Origin: Francisella uliginis
Lineage (GTDB): Bacteria; Pseudomonadota; Gammaproteobacteria; Francisellales; Francisellaceae
DNA length: 64,000 nucleotides
Reading direction: 5' to 3'
Assembly: GCF_001895265.1 (NCBI RefSeq)
Contig: NZ_CP016796.1
Span: forward strand, 558,001 to 622,000
Shown here: positions 39,893 to 51,839 of the stretch, piece after piece
How positions within the stretch are numbered: position 1 is the stretch's first letter
How the letters are laid out: the number at the start of each line of letters is the position of its first letter
Translations under genes and position numbers: made by a program
Notes under the pieces: model-generated
What the model was told of the DNA's origin: nothing
Seen by the model: the letters and a program-made list of their open reading frames with translations, nothing else
Database searches by the model: none

Positions 39893-41010
39893 TATTCTTT
39901 TCTAATAGTTACAGGATTTATTGCAAATTCAACATTTAATGAATTAAGTTTTTTAGCTATAGCTAAAAATATATCATCTTGAGTATTAATAAAATCAGTA
40001 AAAAGCACTTTATTAACCATGGCATAAATTTGTAGGTTAATTCCATTTGAGCCAAAACTACCTTCTGATTTATTACCAATCATAGTGTTACCAGATACTA
40101 GAGATACTGCTATAGTTTTATCTTGATCGATATTTGGATATGATTTAAGTATTGAAAGTATTTCTTGCTTGATTAAATCAACTTTCTCAATGTATTTATA
40201 ATCAATAGTTATGAATTGGACTATACGTCTATGAGTACGGCGTGATGTTGTTGTAATACAGGTATTGAGAAATACTGAATTAGGTATGTGCATAGGAGCA
40301 GTCTCATAGCTATTAACTTGAGTCGTTAAAATACCAATTTTCTTGATTGTACCACTAAACTTCGTTGATGAGTTTATATCCGAGGATATAATATCACCCT
40401 CGGAATATTTACGGTTAAATATCACAAATAGTCCACCAAAAAGATTTGTAAGAAGGGTACTCTGTGATAATGTTAGACCTGCTATAGCAACACCACTAAA
40501 TGCTCCTAGTGCTGTAGGAGGAACGCGAAAAGCTGTTAAAATTAAGATAATAGAGATGACTATAGCTCCTAGCTCTAGAGCTTTAAATATAGCATTTATA
40601 TCTCTAAAGTCATCATAACCGTCTTTGTTCTCTTGTTTTTTCTTTTCAATAGCTATTTGCTTACTTTTAGATATGAATCTAAAAAGACTAATTATAATTG
40701 CTAAATAAACACAAAAATCAAAAATTTTATCAGAATAAGGGATTATTAAATTCTTATAATTAGGTAAATATGCAATTACAGGCAGATCTATACATGTTTT
40801 TATAAAATATGACCATATTACGAGATATAGTATAAGCTTTAGGGATTTTATAAACGAAAATCTTATAGTATTCTTATGTTTCATAATAAGTAAACTGCCT
40901 AAGAGAAATATGATTAGGCTAGCAATCAGACATATTACAAAGTCTATTAATAGAATATAAGCAGGTGAGTAATTTTCTATCCTTAGAAGTATATTATTTA
41001 AAACGTTCAT
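39889..41010 (-). CDS. MscS-family mechanosensitive channel
   Basis: 373 residues. Four N-terminal helices (about 15-160) precede the MscS core: pore helix APTALGAFSGVAIAGLTLSQSTLLTNLFGG (about 165-195), then the beta domain with FNRKYSEGDIISSDI and KKIGILTTQVNSYETAPMHIPNS. The Gly/Ala-rich pore pattern is conserved. It protects against hypo-osmotic shock by gating at high membrane tension. Its 3' end is convergent with and overlaps epmA by 4 nt. Confidence 0.88.
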   Translation of the reverse strand: MNVLNNILLRIENYSPAYILLIDFVICLIASLIIFLLGSLLIMKHKNTIRFSFIKSLKLILYLVIWSYFIKTCIDLPVIAYLPNYKNLIIPYSDKIFDFCVYLAIIISLFRFISKSKQIAIEKKKQENKDGYDDFRDINAIFKALELGAIVISIILILTAFRVPPTALGAFSGVAIAGLTLSQSTLLTNLFGGLFVIFNRKYSEGDIISSDINSSTKFSGTIKKIGILTTQVNSYETAPMHIPNSVFLNTCITTTSRRTHRRIVQFITIDYKYIEKVDLIKQEILSILKSYPNIDQDKTIAVSLVSGNTMIGNKSEGSFGSNGINLQIYAMVNKVLFTDFINTQDDIFLAIAKKLNSLNVEFAINPVTIRKEY

Positions 41011-41103
41011 AGCTTTATCAATCTATACATTTAATTATTAGATCAATGTTAATATATTTTGAGGTAGAGATATATATTTAGAAAAAGAAATATTTGTATA
41101 GAT

Positions 41104-41748
41104 TTATTGTTTAGTAGGTATTTTGATACTAGATGCACTTGTGTCGCTTGGAGCATCAATAACCATATTGCTCATATTAGCTGTTGCAGGAGGGTGTGCA
41201 ACAGAAGTTGATGAGTGTGATGTATTCGATTGTGTATCATTGTTGGATGAGGTTTTTTCTACAGAAGTATTACTGTTATTATTTGTAGTTTTTGCAGTTT
41301 GTTGTTCGCCATAACTATTTCTATCATACTCAATAGGAGTGTAGATAATAGATGATTTTGAAACTTGAGGGTCTGATATTGCAACATCCATTTTCTCTTT
41401 AACTTGCTTAACAGCCAATACAACAATAGCAACAATAATAATTATTATTGCTAGCCTATTTATATAGTCGAAAGCTTTAAGTTTTCCGTAGCGAGATTTT
41501 TTATAGTGTAAGATATCAACTTTATTCAGAATTGATACTATCTTTTTTTCAGGAATCTCAAGATATTCACAATACCTTCTAATTTGGTTTTTAAGTAAGC
41601 TGTTGGAGCTTTGTAATAAAGTATCGTTATCTGCTTCTTCTATAATTTGGATAGTATCTTCAGATAAGTTAATAGCATCAGCAATAGTATCTCGTTTAAG
41701 TTCTTTAGATTCACGAGCACTTTTAATAAAAGATTGAAAGTTATGCAT
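41104..41748 (-). CDS. RodZ-like membrane protein with N-terminal HTH
   Basis: 214 residues. Residues 5-70 are an XRE/RodZ helix-turn-helix (SARESKELKRDTIADAINLS), a single transmembrane helix follows a basic stretch (about 100-120, IIIIIVAIVVLAVK), and the periplasmic tail is Ser/Thr/Asn-rich and probably disordered. The C-terminal beta domain (DUF4115) of full RodZ is missing. This topology suggests a cell-shape or envelope role bridging MreB to the wall, inferred from family only. Confidence 0.7.
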   Translation of the reverse strand: MHNFQSFIKSARESKELKRDTIADAINLSEDTIQIIEEADNDTLLQSSNSLLKNQIRRYCEYLEIPEKKIVSILNKVDILHYKKSRYGKLKAFDYINRLAIIIIIVAIVVLAVKQVKEKMDVAISDPQVSKSSIIYTPIEYDRNSYGEQQTAKTTNNNSNTSVEKTSSNNDTQSNTSHSSTSVAHPPATANMSNMVIDAPSDTSASSIKIPTKQ

Positions 41749-41839
41749 ATCAATTAGAATCTTTAAAATTAATTTCTTGTATGCATTATATAAGAAAATG
41801 ATAGAAAATTAAATGTAGATATTTAAAAGTTAGATTTAA

Positions 41840-43195
41840 CTATTTAGATTTATTTTTTTGTTCTAACATCTTCTCTAAGAAATGAATGTTAGTTGCACCT
41901 TTAATAAACTCTTCATTATTAAGAATTTCTTGATGTAATGGGATATTTGTCTTAATACCATTGATAACCATTTCTTCAAGTGCTGCACGCATTTTTTGTA
42001 GAGCTGTTTCTCTATTGTGGGCGCGAACAATTACTTTTGAAATCATTGAGTCATAGTTTGGTGGTACTGTATATCCAGAGTAGATATGTGAATCAACACG
42101 TACTCTAGGTCCAGCAGGTGGGTGATACATATTAATTTTTCCAGGAGATGGGATCATTCTTTCTGGATCTTCAGCATTAATTCTACACTCTATAGCATGG
42201 CCAACGATAGAGATTTCTTCTTGCTTCCAACTTAAGCCTTGACCACTAGCAACTTTGATTTGCTCTTTAATAAGGTCAGTTGATGTAATAGATTCTGTAA
42301 CTGGATGTTCAACCTGAATTCTTGTATTCATTTCGATGAAGTAGAATTCACCATTTTCATATAAGAATTCAAATGTACCAGCTCCACGATATTTTAAAAT
42401 TTTACAAGCATTAACACATTGCTCACCAATACGTTTTCTTTGCTCATCTGTAAGTCCTATAGCTGGAGCTTCTTCAATAACTTTTTGGTGTCTTCTTTGA
42501 GTAGAACAATCTCTTTCAAATAGATATACAGCCTCACCTTCACCATCACCAAATACTTGGATCTCGATGTGGCGAGGATTTTCTAGGAATTTCTCCATGT
42601 ATACCATATCATTATTGAAAGCTATTCTTGCTTCACTCTTAGTTAGTGAAATAGAGCTTATTAGATCTTCTTTCTTTCTAACAATACTCATACCACGACC
42701 ACCGCCACCACCGGCAGCTTTGATGATCACTGGATAACCAATTTGCTCTGCAATTTCTAAGTTCTTCTTATCATCGTTGCCTAATGGGCCACCAGAACCA
42801 GGAACACAAGGAACACCAGCTTTTTTCATCCATTTGATAGCTTCTACTTTATCGCCCATTACTTCGATATTTTGTGCACGAGGACCGATAAAGATGAAAC
42901 CACTTTCTTCAACAGCTTTAGCAAACTGAGCATTTTCTGATAAGAAACCATAACCAGGGTGTATCGCATCAGCATTTGTAATTTCAGCAGCAGTGATAAT
43001 TGCTTGAATATTTAAATAACTAAGGTTAGGTGCAGCTGGACCAATACATACTGCTTCATCAGCTAGTTTAACATGCATAAGATCAGCATCGGCAGTAGAA
43101 TATACAGCTACAGTTTCAATTTCTAATTCTCTACAAGCTCTTAGAATTCTAAGAGCTATTTCACCTCTATTGGCAATTAGTACTTTTTTAATCAT
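41840..43195 (-). CDS. accC: Acetyl-CoA carboxylase biotin carboxylase subunit
   Basis: 451 residues, ATP-grasp fold: [38 protein letters not shown], the glycine-rich [48 protein letters not shown]. It carboxylates biotin on AccB using bicarbonate and ATP, the first step of fatty acid synthesis. It follows accB by 58 nt in the usual accB-accC order, with aroQ upstream of accB as in many gammaproteobacteria. Confidence 0.98.
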   Translation of the reverse strand: MIKKVLIANRGEIALRILRACRELEIETVAVYSTADADLMHVKLADEAVCIGPAAPNLSYLNIQAIITAAEITNADAIHPGYGFLSENAQFAKAVEESGFIFIGPRAQNIEVMGDKVEAIKWMKKAGVPCVPGSGGPLGNDDKKNLEIAEQIGYPVIIKAAGGGGGRGMSIVRKKEDLISSISLTKSEARIAFNNDMVYMEKFLENPRHIEIQVFGDGEGEAVYLFERDCSTQRRHQKVIEEAPAIGLTDEQRKRIGEQCVNACKILKYRGAGTFEFLYENGEFYFIEMNTRIQVEHPVTESITSTDLIKEQIKVASGQGLSWKQEEISIVGHAIECRINAEDPERMIPSPGKINMYHPPAGPRVRVDSHIYSGYTVPPNYDSMISKVIVRAHNRETALQKMRAALEEMVINGIKTNIPLHQEILNNEEFIKGATNIHFLEKMLEQKNKSK

Positions 43196-43253
43196 TGTCC
43201 ATTACCTTCAAAATTTTATAATTTATTTACGAAATTTTATTCTCTATGTAATA

Positions 43254-43736
43254 TTACTCGATTATAAATAGAGGTTGATCAAACTGGATAGCATCACCAT
43301 CTGTAGCAAGAATTTTAACGATTTTCCCGCCTTTTTCTGCTTCAATTTTGTTCATGATTTTCATTGCTTCGATGATACATAATACATCGCCTTTTTTAAC
43401 TTCTTGCCCTTCTTTAACATAAGGAGCAGCATCTGGTGAAGGAGCACTGTAGAAAGTACCAACCATAGGAGATTTGATTTCTTCTCCACTAACTTCTTGT
43501 GGCTCTTGTGCTTGTGGAGCTTCAGGAGCTGATGAAGCAGGTGCACTGCTAGCTGCTGGAGCTACAGTAGTAGCTGGAGCAACATTGCTAGCTACAGGTG
43601 CTGAAACAACGCTTGTTGTAGCTGTGTCATTCTTTGTCATAAAGATGCTTGAACCACCATCTTTAACTTTAATTTCTCTGATGTCGCTTGATTTAAGAAT
43701 TTCAGCTACTTTGTCGATTGCCTTTAATAAATCCAT
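43254..43736 (-). CDS. accB: Acetyl-CoA carboxylase biotin carboxyl carrier protein
   Basis: 160 residues. A short N-terminal region, an Ala/Pro/Ser-rich flexible linker (about 45-85), then the biotinyl domain (about 88-160) with the biotinylation motif EAMKIMNKIEAE. It carries carboxybiotin between AccC and the carboxyltransferase. It lies 6 nt after aroQ. The lysine of the motif is the target of the monofunctional BirA encoded at 38193-38975. Confidence 0.98.
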   Translation of the reverse strand: MDLLKAIDKVAEILKSSDIREIKVKDGGSSIFMTKNDTATTSVVSAPVASNVAPATTVAPAASSAPASSAPEAPQAQEPQEVSGEEIKSPMVGTFYSAPSPDAAPYVKEGQEVKKGDVLCIIEAMKIMNKIEAEKGGKIVKILATDGDAIQFDQPLFIIE

Positions 43737-43742
43737 AGTTTT

Positions 43743-44180
43743 CTACTCTCCTTTCATATTAATGTAGTTTATTGCTTCTATTAACGCTAGTGTGTAACCA
43801 TTTGCCCCAAACCCAAATATACATCCATAAGCTATGTCTGATAGAAGCGACTTAGTCCTAAATTCTTCTCTATTATATATATTAGATAAATGTATTTCAA
43901 TAAAAGGCTTACTTGTGGCTAAAAAAGCATCTCTTATTGCAACGCTTGTATGTGTGTAAGCGGCAGGGTTTATTATTACCATATCGGCAGAAGATCTATG
44001 TATCATATCCACAATCTCACCTTCATGATTACTCTGGAAAAAATCAATTGAGACGTTGTTTTTATAAGCAGTATCGGCAAGATTTTTGTTTATATCATCA
44101 AGTGTTTTATATCCATAGGTCTCAGGCTCTCTAGAGCCAAGTAGATTAAGATTAGGTCCGTTAATTACTAAAATGCTCAT
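43743..44180 (-). CDS. aroQ: Type II 3-dehydroquinate dehydratase
   Basis: 145 residues, the dodecameric type II enzyme of the shikimate pathway. INGPNLNLLGSREPETYG holds the catalytic Tyr, NPAAYTHTSVAIRDA and EIHLSNIYNREEFR hold the active-site His, Asn and Arg residues, and GFGANGYTLALIEA ends the fold. It directly adjoins apaH (stop-to-start 0 nt) and precedes accB. Confidence 0.96.
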   Translation of the reverse strand: MSILVINGPNLNLLGSREPETYGYKTLDDINKNLADTAYKNNVSIDFFQSNHEGEIVDMIHRSSADMVIINPAAYTHTSVAIRDAFLATSKPFIEIHLSNIYNREEFRTKSLLSDIAYGCIFGFGANGYTLALIEAINYINMKGE

Positions 44181-45008
44181 TTAAATATCCTTGTAGCTTT
44201 TTTTTGCTTTAACTGAGTATTTTTGATCTGTCTCAAGGCAATAACATGTTAGTTTACCACCAAAAACACAGCCTGTATCTAAAGCTATTATATTGTCAGA
44301 TTTAGTTTCTCCTTTGATAGCTGCCCAATGCCCAAAAACAATTTTATGAAAGGGTTTAAGTTTCTTATGCTTAGTTTTAAACCAAGGTTTGAAATTCTCA
44401 GGAAGTTTATCTAAAGTTGAGCTAAATTTTAGGTTTAATTTACCTTCTTTATCAATTGTTCTCATTCTCGTGAAATAATTAAGTATACATAGCCATCTTT
44501 CAATACCTTCGGACTCCTTATTCCACTTTTTGCTTTCATCATTAAACAGGTTGGCTAGTAGAAGTCTTCTTGTAGTTTCATTTTTTAAAACAAATTCTAC
44601 TTCATTAGCACGTTTGATAGCTTTTTTAGGGGACCATATATGAGGAATACCTGCATGAGTTATAAAAACATTATCAACTTTTATTAAAAGATTTTGATTA
44701 CATAACCATTCTTGTATTTGCTTTAGATTAGGGGCTTTAAGAAGATCATCAAAAGTATCTTTATTACTTGATGGTAAATAGTTATAGCTAACAGCTAAAA
44801 AAAGTATCTCATGATTACCTAAAACAGTTTGGGCACTATCACCTAACGACATTACAAAATCAAGGGTTTCTAGAGACTTGGGTCCCTTATTGATAATGTC
44901 TCCAGCAAATATTAGCTTATCTTTTTGTTTATCAAAATTTATTTTATCTAAAAGCTGTTGTAGCTCATCATAACAGCCTTGTACGTCACCAATAACATAT
45001 GTAGCCAT
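44181..45008 (-). CDS. apaH: Diadenosine tetraphosphatase (symmetrical)
   Basis: 275 residues, a metallophosphatase with GDVQGCYDELQQLL, GDIINKGPKSLETL, VLGNHEILFLA and FGHWAAIKGE motifs. It cleaves Ap4A into two ADP, affecting stress signalling and NpN-capped RNA. It lies in the order lptD-surA-rsmA-apaH typical of gammaproteobacteria, though pdxA and apaG, found there in E. coli, are absent. Confidence 0.95.
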   Translation of the reverse strand: MATYVIGDVQGCYDELQQLLDKINFDKQKDKLIFAGDIINKGPKSLETLDFVMSLGDSAQTVLGNHEILFLAVSYNYLPSSNKDTFDDLLKAPNLKQIQEWLCNQNLLIKVDNVFITHAGIPHIWSPKKAIKRANEVEFVLKNETTRRLLLANLFNDESKKWNKESEGIERWLCILNYFTRMRTIDKEGKLNLKFSSTLDKLPENFKPWFKTKHKKLKPFHKIVFGHWAAIKGETKSDNIIALDTGCVFGGKLTCYCLETDQKYSVKAKKSYKDI

Positions 45009-45020
45009 TTTTTATACACC

Positions 45021-45800
45021 TTAACTTAAAAAGTTTGCTAAACAAACAAAGTCCTCAACGCTCAAATTTTCTGCTCTTAATTTAGTATTAATAGGCAGAG
45101 TGTCTACGTCAATGTTGTTGTTTTTAAATATATCCTTTAAGTTATTATGCAAGGTTTTTCTGCGTTGCGCAAAGCTTTGTTTAACGATTTTTTCAAAAAA
45201 AGTATAATTTTTTAAAAAGCTTTTATTTGTTTTTGGCTTTAGTCGAAGAATAGCGGAATCAACTTTGGGTTGTGGATAAAAAACTTCGGGAGGTATTTTA
45301 AGAATCATACTACACTCAAAGTGATATTGTAGAATTACTGATAATCTACCATAAGATTTACTATTTGGAGAGGATACTATTCTTTCAACAACTTCTTTTT
45401 GTAACATAAAATGAGCATCTATAACCTTATCACTCATCTCAATGACTTTAAATAAAATAGGTGATGAAATATTATATGGAAGGTTACCTATTAGCTTGAT
45501 TTTTTCTGAAGAGATTTTATTTATATCAAATTTTAGAAAATCTGCATGGTATACATTAGGTTGGCCATACCTCTCACAATTCTCAATCAAAGTATCAATA
45601 ACACTAGAGTCAAACTCAACTACATTTACATTAGAGCTTGCCAAGAGTAAGTGTCTTGTTAAAGCACCTAAGCCTGGGCCTATTTCTAAAACAGTATCTT
45701 GTTTTTTTATATTTGCAAGTTTGACAATCTTTTGAATAATATTTTCATCTTGGAGAAAGTTTTGTCCTAAGGATTTTTTAGCTTTTGTTTTATACTGCAT
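45021..45800 (-). CDS. rsmA: 16S rRNA dimethyladenosine transferase
   Basis: 259 residues (KsgA). SAM-binding [15 protein letters not shown] near residue 40, the catalytic [16 protein letters not shown] near 108, and the C-terminal helical domain with [13 protein letters not shown]. It dimethylates A1518 and A1519 of 16S rRNA late in small-subunit assembly. Starts directly after surA (1 nt). Confidence 0.97.
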   Translation of the reverse strand: MQYKTKAKKSLGQNFLQDENIIQKIVKLANIKKQDTVLEIGPGLGALTRHLLLASSNVNVVEFDSSVIDTLIENCERYGQPNVYHADFLKFDINKISSEKIKLIGNLPYNISSPILFKVIEMSDKVIDAHFMLQKEVVERIVSSPNSKSYGRLSVILQYHFECSMILKIPPEVFYPQPKVDSAILRLKPKTNKSFLKNYTFFEKIVKQSFAQRRKTLHNNLKDIFKNNNIDVDTLPINTKLRAENLSVEDFVCLANFLS

Positions 45801-45801
45801 T

Positions 45802-47217
45802 TTAATAAAGCTCAGGTGTTTTTAGATTCTTTTGTAAGATTTCTATATAAGCATCATCTTTTATTGATGTTAGCCATGTTTTATAAACTTCTTGAGCTTT
45901 ATTTGCGAAGATAGCTTCTAAAGCTTTCTGTTCCTCAAGCTCTTTAACTGCATCATATTCTTTGACTTTTGTGTATTTAATAATCATCCATGTTTTTGCA
46001 TCTGCCTGGAATGCTTCGGAAAGTTCTCCTTTTTTTAGCTGTCCTAATTGAGCAAATGCAGCTGGTGGTATCGAAGGGGGCGTGTCTAGTTTAGAAACCC
46101 ACTTGAAGTTTCCATCCGCATGGTCATAATCCTGGTTATATTTTTCAGCAACTTGTGAAAAAGGTTGTCCACTTTGAATAGCAAGTCGAGCCCTATCAAG
46201 AGCATCTTTAGCACCTTTTTCTGTCATACCGCTACTTAGTTTAATTTCAATTGCATGAACATAATATTTCTTTACATTTTTACTTAATATTGGTGCGTGC
46301 TCATCTAAATTATCAATATAAATCATTTGTAAAGTATGATTAATTACAAAAGGCTGTGAGACTTGATGATCCTTAAGGTCTTTTACATGACTTTTATATA
46401 TCTCTGGTATTGAGTCAAACTTAACTTGTTGGCTTAGTTGGCCACCAGAGCTAGCATTTGGCGCTTCAGAAAACTGTTTTGTCATTTCAGAAAAGTCAAT
46501 AAGCCCTTTGTTTACTGCAATAGCAAGCTTTTTGAATTGATCAATTTTCTTTTGACGTGCTTTTTTTGAATCTGGTAAGGCTACGATAAAGTTTTTTAAT
46601 GTATAGATTTTGATAGGCTGCATTTCTCTATCAAATTCTTCTTGATGTTTCTTTATATATTTTTGGATTTCTTCTGGAGAAACATATACTTGTTGGGAGA
46701 TAGCTTGCTTCTGTAGCTGATTTACCATAAGTTGCTTTCTAATTCTATCTTTATAACTATCAAAAGACATTCCTGCAGCTTCTATATTTAATTTTAATGA
46801 TTCCTCAGAAATGCCATTTTTTGCGGCGATATCTTTTATGGTGTTATCGATTTGAGCATTTGAAACGTTAATATTATTCTGTTGGGCAAGTTGAACTAGT
46901 ACAGCCTGAGCTATTAAGCTTTGCAGAGCTTTTCTCTTTAAATCAAGTGACGCAGGAGTTAAGTTGGGATTAATACCTTGTGCAGCCTGAAGTTTTGCCA
47001 CTTCTTCATTTAACTCAAAAGAAGTTATTGGTTTATTATTTACTATAGCTACAGTCTTATTAATTAGTTGTTTGCTGTTTGATGATGGTGTTGGTTGACT
47101 AAGGGTACTATTATTTGCTCCAGGACCAAAAGCGTTCTGGAATAGGCTTGATGAGACATCACAATAACCATAAGTAAATATTGATATAGACAGTATAAAA
47201 ATAAATACTTTTTTCAT
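45802..47217 (-). CDS. surA: Periplasmic peptidyl-prolyl isomerase/chaperone SurA
   Basis: About 471 residues starting [19 protein letters not shown], a signal peptide. The SurA N-domain (about 45-200) has [16 protein letters not shown]; two parvulin-like domains follow (about 205-310 and 320-430), the first with [13 protein letters not shown], the second with [19 protein letters not shown]. It escorts outer-membrane proteins, including LptD encoded just upstream. The ATG shares its first base with the last base of the lptD stop; a more distal in-frame ATG at 47235 would lie inside lptD. Confidence 0.93.
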   Translation of the reverse strand: MKKVFIFILSISIFTYGYCDVSSSLFQNAFGPGANNSTLSQPTPSSNSKQLINKTVAIVNNKPITSFELNEEVAKLQAAQGINPNLTPASLDLKRKALQSLIAQAVLVQLAQQNNINVSNAQIDNTIKDIAAKNGISEESLKLNIEAAGMSFDSYKDRIRKQLMVNQLQKQAISQQVYVSPEEIQKYIKKHQEEFDREMQPIKIYTLKNFIVALPDSKKARQKKIDQFKKLAIAVNKGLIDFSEMTKQFSEAPNASSGGQLSQQVKFDSIPEIYKSHVKDLKDHQVSQPFVINHTLQMIYIDNLDEHAPILSKNVKKYYVHAIEIKLSSGMTEKGAKDALDRARLAIQSGQPFSQVAEKYNQDYDHADGNFKWVSKLDTPPSIPPAAFAQLGQLKKGELSEAFQADAKTWMIIKYTKVKEYDAVKELEEQKALEAIFANKAQEVYKTWLTSIKDDAYIEILQKNLKTPELY

Positions 47218-49823
47218 TATGTACCTACTCCCCATTCACCAGATTCATAGCCATTGATTTGATTTAATCTAGAAGCTAGGTTACTTGCGCCAGCTCCACC
47301 AAGACCTTTAAGTTCAAACTCTAGTAAGTAGGTGTTTGTTAAGCTTCCTAATGCTTGAGTATTATTAGGATCTTCGTTAGTGTAAGCAGTAGCCTGCCAT
47401 AAAGCTCTAATAGCCCAAGATTTAGCGTTGTATTGGAAACCTGCAAATACGTTTGAGGTTTTGGCTTGTTTGAAATTATAGTTCCATAAAGCAGTAAGTC
47501 CCCAATGATCAGTAATATTTAATATTGTTGAAAGTGTAATAGTTTCTTGAGATGGAGGTGCTATACCTTGGTTTATCTGTTGCTGAGTTATAGCGTTCCA
47601 GTCTCTATCAATATTATTAAAAGAAATATTAAATATGTTTTCATTCTCATCTTTATATGAAAGCTGATAAACTTGATAGTCAAATTTTTGGCTCTGTAGA
47701 CGATAGTTTATCTGTGCTGATAAATAAATATGTTTCATTACTTGGAACTCAAATGATGACATAATAGGTGAGAATGTATCATTAGCATATGGATCGAATG
47801 TTGATGGGTTACAATTAGGTTGTCCTTGACAAAGGCTAACTTTTCTATCATCAAAGAACATCATTTGACCTATTTTTGCCGATGCTACTGTACTGCCATC
47901 AGCTTGATTTGTTGTCGATGCCTCTAATGCATATGTAAGCTGGTTTGCATTGTTAATTCTATCCCAACCAGTGAAACGGTTAACTTGGAACATCTGCATA
48001 TATTGTTCATTTTGTTGCGATGTATCAAATAAAGGAATATTTGATTGATCTTGGTATGGTATATATGTATAGAATAGGCGAGGTCTTAATGTTCCAGTAT
48101 AAGCACCATCATCAGTAGTATAATCACGGTCAAAGTATGCACTAGCATCTATATTAAATATCGGTAAGACACTGGTTACAGAATTTTGATTAAATTTAAC
48201 TACATCTGAAGCTTGATTATTTAATTGGTAGTAACGAACAGGCAACTCCAGAGATGGGTTTATATACCCCCAGCTATTTGCAAAATTACCTGTGATTTTA
48301 GGCGCTTCTACAGATCTGAAGCCATTAACGTTTGTACCTTGAGCTGTAGCATCTTTTAATGGTTCTATGGTTCCTTTTGCTTTATAAAAGAATGTATTAA
48401 GAGTATCCATGCTTACTGTTAAGTAGTCAGGAGTATAACCATCAGAGGTTACATTAAATTTGACTTCAGGTAATTTACCATAAGGGATGTTAGCTAAGTC
48501 AATATCTGGGTTTACTACACCATAGTCTAAAACTGTAACACTTGAGTCAATATTATCATTTGTATAATTGACATCAAACTCTCTATCTAATAGTGTTTTT
48601 GTAACTAGATTGACATTACCAGCAGAGAAGTCATTATAATATTGAGAGTCACTTATGTAATCATATTGTAAATTTGTTGTTATACCGTTTTCAAAGTCTC
48701 CTTTACTAGAAAGTGAGAATGCTCCGCGCATTTTTTGTGCTTGGAAATCATAAGGTACAATAGATCCCTCAAATTGGTTCTCAGTATATTCTGACTTATA
48801 ACGGAATGTACCATCTTCCATTAGACCTCGATCTGTCCAAAATATAGAGTTTAAAAGTAAGTCATAGTTTGGTGCAAGGTTAAAGTAATAAGGAACTGAT
48901 AAAGCAAGACCTGAATTACCATTTTGGGCAAAGCTAGGCATTAAGAAGCCTGAGCGTCTCTTATCACTTATCGGATGAGAGAAATATGGTAAATACATGA
49001 CAGGGACATCTTCAACTTCAAAGTAACCGCCTTTGACGTAAGCCATTTCTTCTTTAGTATCTATGTCAATATTTTTACCCGTTATTTTCCAGGCATTATC
49101 ATAAGGTCCACCAGATGTAATATAACCATCTGATAAAATTAGGTTATTAGCATCTTCTTTCTTAAAGCTTTTTGCGTAGCCTCTTAAATATCCACTGAAG
49201 TTATCTTTGTTATAAATACGTGTATCAGGAGTTTTGCGAGCCATTCTAAAATAGGTCTCTCCAGCACTAAAAGTACCATCATTAACGTTTGTGTCTAATT
49301 CTTTTGTACGTAAAACAATACCGGTTGATGGCTGTCTTGCGATTACATCTCCAGTCATTACTAATGATTTTATCGAGCTTCTATCGGTATTAAAATTAAC
49401 TATGGCGTTATTACCATAAAGCTCTTGATCACATTGTAGTACTTCTACGTTTCCAGAAGCGATTAATGTTCCATCAGTATCATATTCGGCATTTTCATAA
49501 GAAACATCAGTTCTTTTTGATTCGCATAATGCTTTAGTGAATTGGCTATCATTACTGTAGTAGCCACCGACGAAATAATCAGGCTTGTTTACCCAGCCTA
49601 AATCATCAGCTAGGGCTTTTTCTTTTTGAGCAGGTTTTAATTCTTTGTTAAAAACATTCTTTGGTTTTTTAGAACGTTGGCATGACCATTGACCATCAAC
49701 AACTTTACATTTCCAGTCTTCTTTAATAGGATTCTTATCAAGAATGCGCGCAGCATTAGCTTGTACTGTACACAATACAGTACCAAAGCATATCAATAAA
49801 TACTTACGAATCCCCTTTAGCAT
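47217..49823 (-). CDS. lptD: LPS assembly outer-membrane protein LptD
   Basis: 868 residues. Signal peptide (ends near ANA), N-terminal region with Cys residues, an OstA/LptA-like jellyroll (about 100-270) including [15 protein letters not shown], then a large beta-barrel with the LptD core motif [14 protein letters not shown] near residue 287 and a final [14 protein letters not shown] strand. With LptE it inserts LPS, including the O-antigen built by the upstream cluster, into the outer leaflet. Upstream of argS in divergent orientation. Confidence 0.95.
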   Translation of the reverse strand: MLKGIRKYLLICFGTVLCTVQANAARILDKNPIKEDWKCKVVDGQWSCQRSKKPKNVFNKELKPAQKEKALADDLGWVNKPDYFVGGYYSNDSQFTKALCESKRTDVSYENAEYDTDGTLIASGNVEVLQCDQELYGNNAIVNFNTDRSSIKSLVMTGDVIARQPSTGIVLRTKELDTNVNDGTFSAGETYFRMARKTPDTRIYNKDNFSGYLRGYAKSFKKEDANNLILSDGYITSGGPYDNAWKITGKNIDIDTKEEMAYVKGGYFEVEDVPVMYLPYFSHPISDKRRSGFLMPSFAQNGNSGLALSVPYYFNLAPNYDLLLNSIFWTDRGLMEDGTFRYKSEYTENQFEGSIVPYDFQAQKMRGAFSLSSKGDFENGITTNLQYDYISDSQYYNDFSAGNVNLVTKTLLDREFDVNYTNDNIDSSVTVLDYGVVNPDIDLANIPYGKLPEVKFNVTSDGYTPDYLTVSMDTLNTFFYKAKGTIEPLKDATAQGTNVNGFRSVEAPKITGNFANSWGYINPSLELPVRYYQLNNQASDVVKFNQNSVTSVLPIFNIDASAYFDRDYTTDDGAYTGTLRPRLFYTYIPYQDQSNIPLFDTSQQNEQYMQMFQVNRFTGWDRINNANQLTYALEASTTNQADGSTVASAKIGQMMFFDDRKVSLCQGQPNCNPSTFDPYANDTFSPIMSSFEFQVMKHIYLSAQINYRLQSQKFDYQVYQLSYKDENENIFNISFNNIDRDWNAITQQQINQGIAPPSQETITLSTILNITDHWGLTALWNYNFKQAKTSNVFAGFQYNAKSWAIRALWQATAYTNEDPNNTQALGSLTNTYLLEFELKGLGGAGASNLASRLNQINGYESGEWGVGT

Positions 49824-49948
49824 ATTTGACCTTTGATAGCCCTAATTTATTGAGTTTTTAAAAATAATCATGATATTATATCCACATTTACTAAAATTTT
49901 CCATTTTAATTTTTAAATACAAACAAAACTAACATACTGGATTGCTAA

Positions 49949-51694
49949 ATGAATATAGAAACTTACTTATCAGAAATGCTTGCTAAAGCTTTTCAAAAAC
50001 TGGGATACGCTGAGAGTTTTGCTAAAGTTGTGGTTTCAACTCGTGAAGGTGTAGGACACTTTCAATGTAACGGGGCTATGCCATTAGCAAAATTTGCAAA
50101 AAAAGCTCCATTCATTATTGCTCAAGATATTATTGATAGTATTGATGATAAGAGTATTTTTGCAAAGCTAGAAGTTGCGAAACCAGGGTTTATTAATATG
50201 ACCTTATCTAGTGATTTTTTAGCAAAGATCACTAATGAATTTTTAAATGCAGAGAAGTTCGGTGCAAAAAATAATAATGATCCAAAAAAAGTCGTCTTAG
50301 ATTTTGGAGGTCCCAATGTTGCTAAGCCGATGCATGTTGGGCATATAAGATCTGCACTACTAGGTGATGCACTACAAAGAATACATCGTTTTTATAATGA
50401 TGATGTGGTTTCAGATGTACACTTAGGAGATTGGGGTACTCAGATGGGTATGCTGATTGAAGAAATTAAATTAGAATCTCCTGATTTGGTTTATTTTGAT
50501 GAAAACTTTACAGGAGAATATCCCGAGCAGTCGCCTGTTACAGTCAAAGAGCTTGCAGAAATTTATCCTAGAGCTTCAAAAAGATGTAAATCAGATATGA
50601 CAGAGATGGAAAAAGCTAGACAGGCTACTTTTGAATTACAGCAAGGTCGCAGAGGATATGTTGCGTTATGGCAGCATTTTGTCAGAATTTCTGTAGAGGC
50701 TATCAAAAAAGATTTTGATAGTTTAGATGTTAGCTTTGATTTATGGCTAGGTGAAAGTGATGCTAATAAGTTTGTTGATGAAATGATTGCTCACTTTAAA
50801 GCAGAAAACTTTATTTATGAGGATGAAGGTGCTTGGGTTATAGATACTAATAAAGAAGATGTTCCTCCTCTTATAGTCGTTAAGAGTGATGGCGGCGTTA
50901 TGTACGGCACGACAGATTTAGCAACTTTATGGCAGCGTAATAAAGATCTCAATCCTGATGAAGTTATTTATGTTGTGGATAAAAGACAATCTTTACACTT
51001 TAAGCAAGTCTTTAGTGTTGCAGAGAGAACAGGTGTCGTAAATAGTCAATGTAGACTTAAACATGTGGCTTTTGGTACAGTAAATGGTAAAGATGGTAGG
51101 CCTTTTAAGACACGAGAAGGTGGCGTGATGCGCTTATCAGATTTGATTTCTCAAGCAAAACAATGTGCTAGAGATAGGATGCCAGAAGAAAAAAATGAGC
51201 ATGTTATAAATCAAATAGCTATGGCTACAATTAAATTTGGTGACTTGGTCAATAACTACTCAAATGATTATATATTTGATTTAGAGAAATTTGCTCAATA
51301 TGAAGGTAAAACTGGACCTTATCTTTTGTATACAGCTGTAAGAGCTAAATCAATTCTTAGAAAAGTGTTTGGTGAGGATTATTGCATAAAATCTTTAATT
51401 AAAGATTTTAACATAGCACCTGCACAAAATGAGCATGAAGAAAAATTACAGCTTCAACTTTTACAGTTTCCAATTGCTGTTGCTAGATCTTATGAAAATT
51501 CCCAGCCTCACCATATTTGTGAGTATGCATATTCTTTAGCAAATAGTTTCAATAAATTTTATGTTAATTGTCCTATTACAAGTCTTGATGATGAGACAGC
51601 TAAAAATACTCGAGTAGCTTTATGTTTAGCAACTGTAAAAGCAATGACTATAGCTGCTGGCTTATTAGGTATTTCAATTCCTGAGAGAATGTAA
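49949..51694 (+). CDS. argS: Arginyl-tRNA synthetase
   Basis: 581 residues, class I. N-terminal Arg-tRNA synthetase domain, then the HIGH-type motif [15 protein letters not shown] near residue 126, a KMSKS-like degenerate [10 protein letters not shown] near 385, and an anticodon-binding DALR domain ending [10 protein letters not shown]. Length and C-terminal RM match the family. It charges tRNA-Arg. Transcribed alone and divergently from lptD across a 125-nt spacer. Confidence 0.97.
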   Translation: MNIETYLSEMLAKAFQKLGYAESFAKVVVSTREGVGHFQCNGAMPLAKFAKKAPFIIAQDIIDSIDDKSIFAKLEVAKPGFINMTLSSDFLAKITNEFLNAEKFGAKNNNDPKKVVLDFGGPNVAKPMHVGHIRSALLGDALQRIHRFYNDDVVSDVHLGDWGTQMGMLIEEIKLESPDLVYFDENFTGEYPEQSPVTVKELAEIYPRASKRCKSDMTEMEKARQATFELQQGRRGYVALWQHFVRISVEAIKKDFDSLDVSFDLWLGESDANKFVDEMIAHFKAENFIYEDEGAWVIDTNKEDVPPLIVVKSDGGVMYGTTDLATLWQRNKDLNPDEVIYVVDKRQSLHFKQVFSVAERTGVVNSQCRLKHVAFGTVNGKDGRPFKTREGGVMRLSDLISQAKQCARDRMPEEKNEHVINQIAMATIKFGDLVNNYSNDYIFDLEKFAQYEGKTGPYLLYTAVRAKSILRKVFGEDYCIKSLIKDFNIAPAQNEHEEKLQLQLLQFPIAVARSYENSQPHHICEYAYSLANSFNKFYVNCPITSLDDETAKNTRVALCLATVKAMTIAAGLLGISIPERM

Positions 51695-51839
51695 TAATAC
51701 TTTAATCATATCAAATTCTTACATTTTCCAGTTTATATCTAAGTAGTAAGAAAATAATATACTAAAGTATTTTTTCAAAATTCAGGAGTACTATGAATTA
51801 AATCTAGTATATAATTTTTCTTTAGTTAGCAAAGAATAT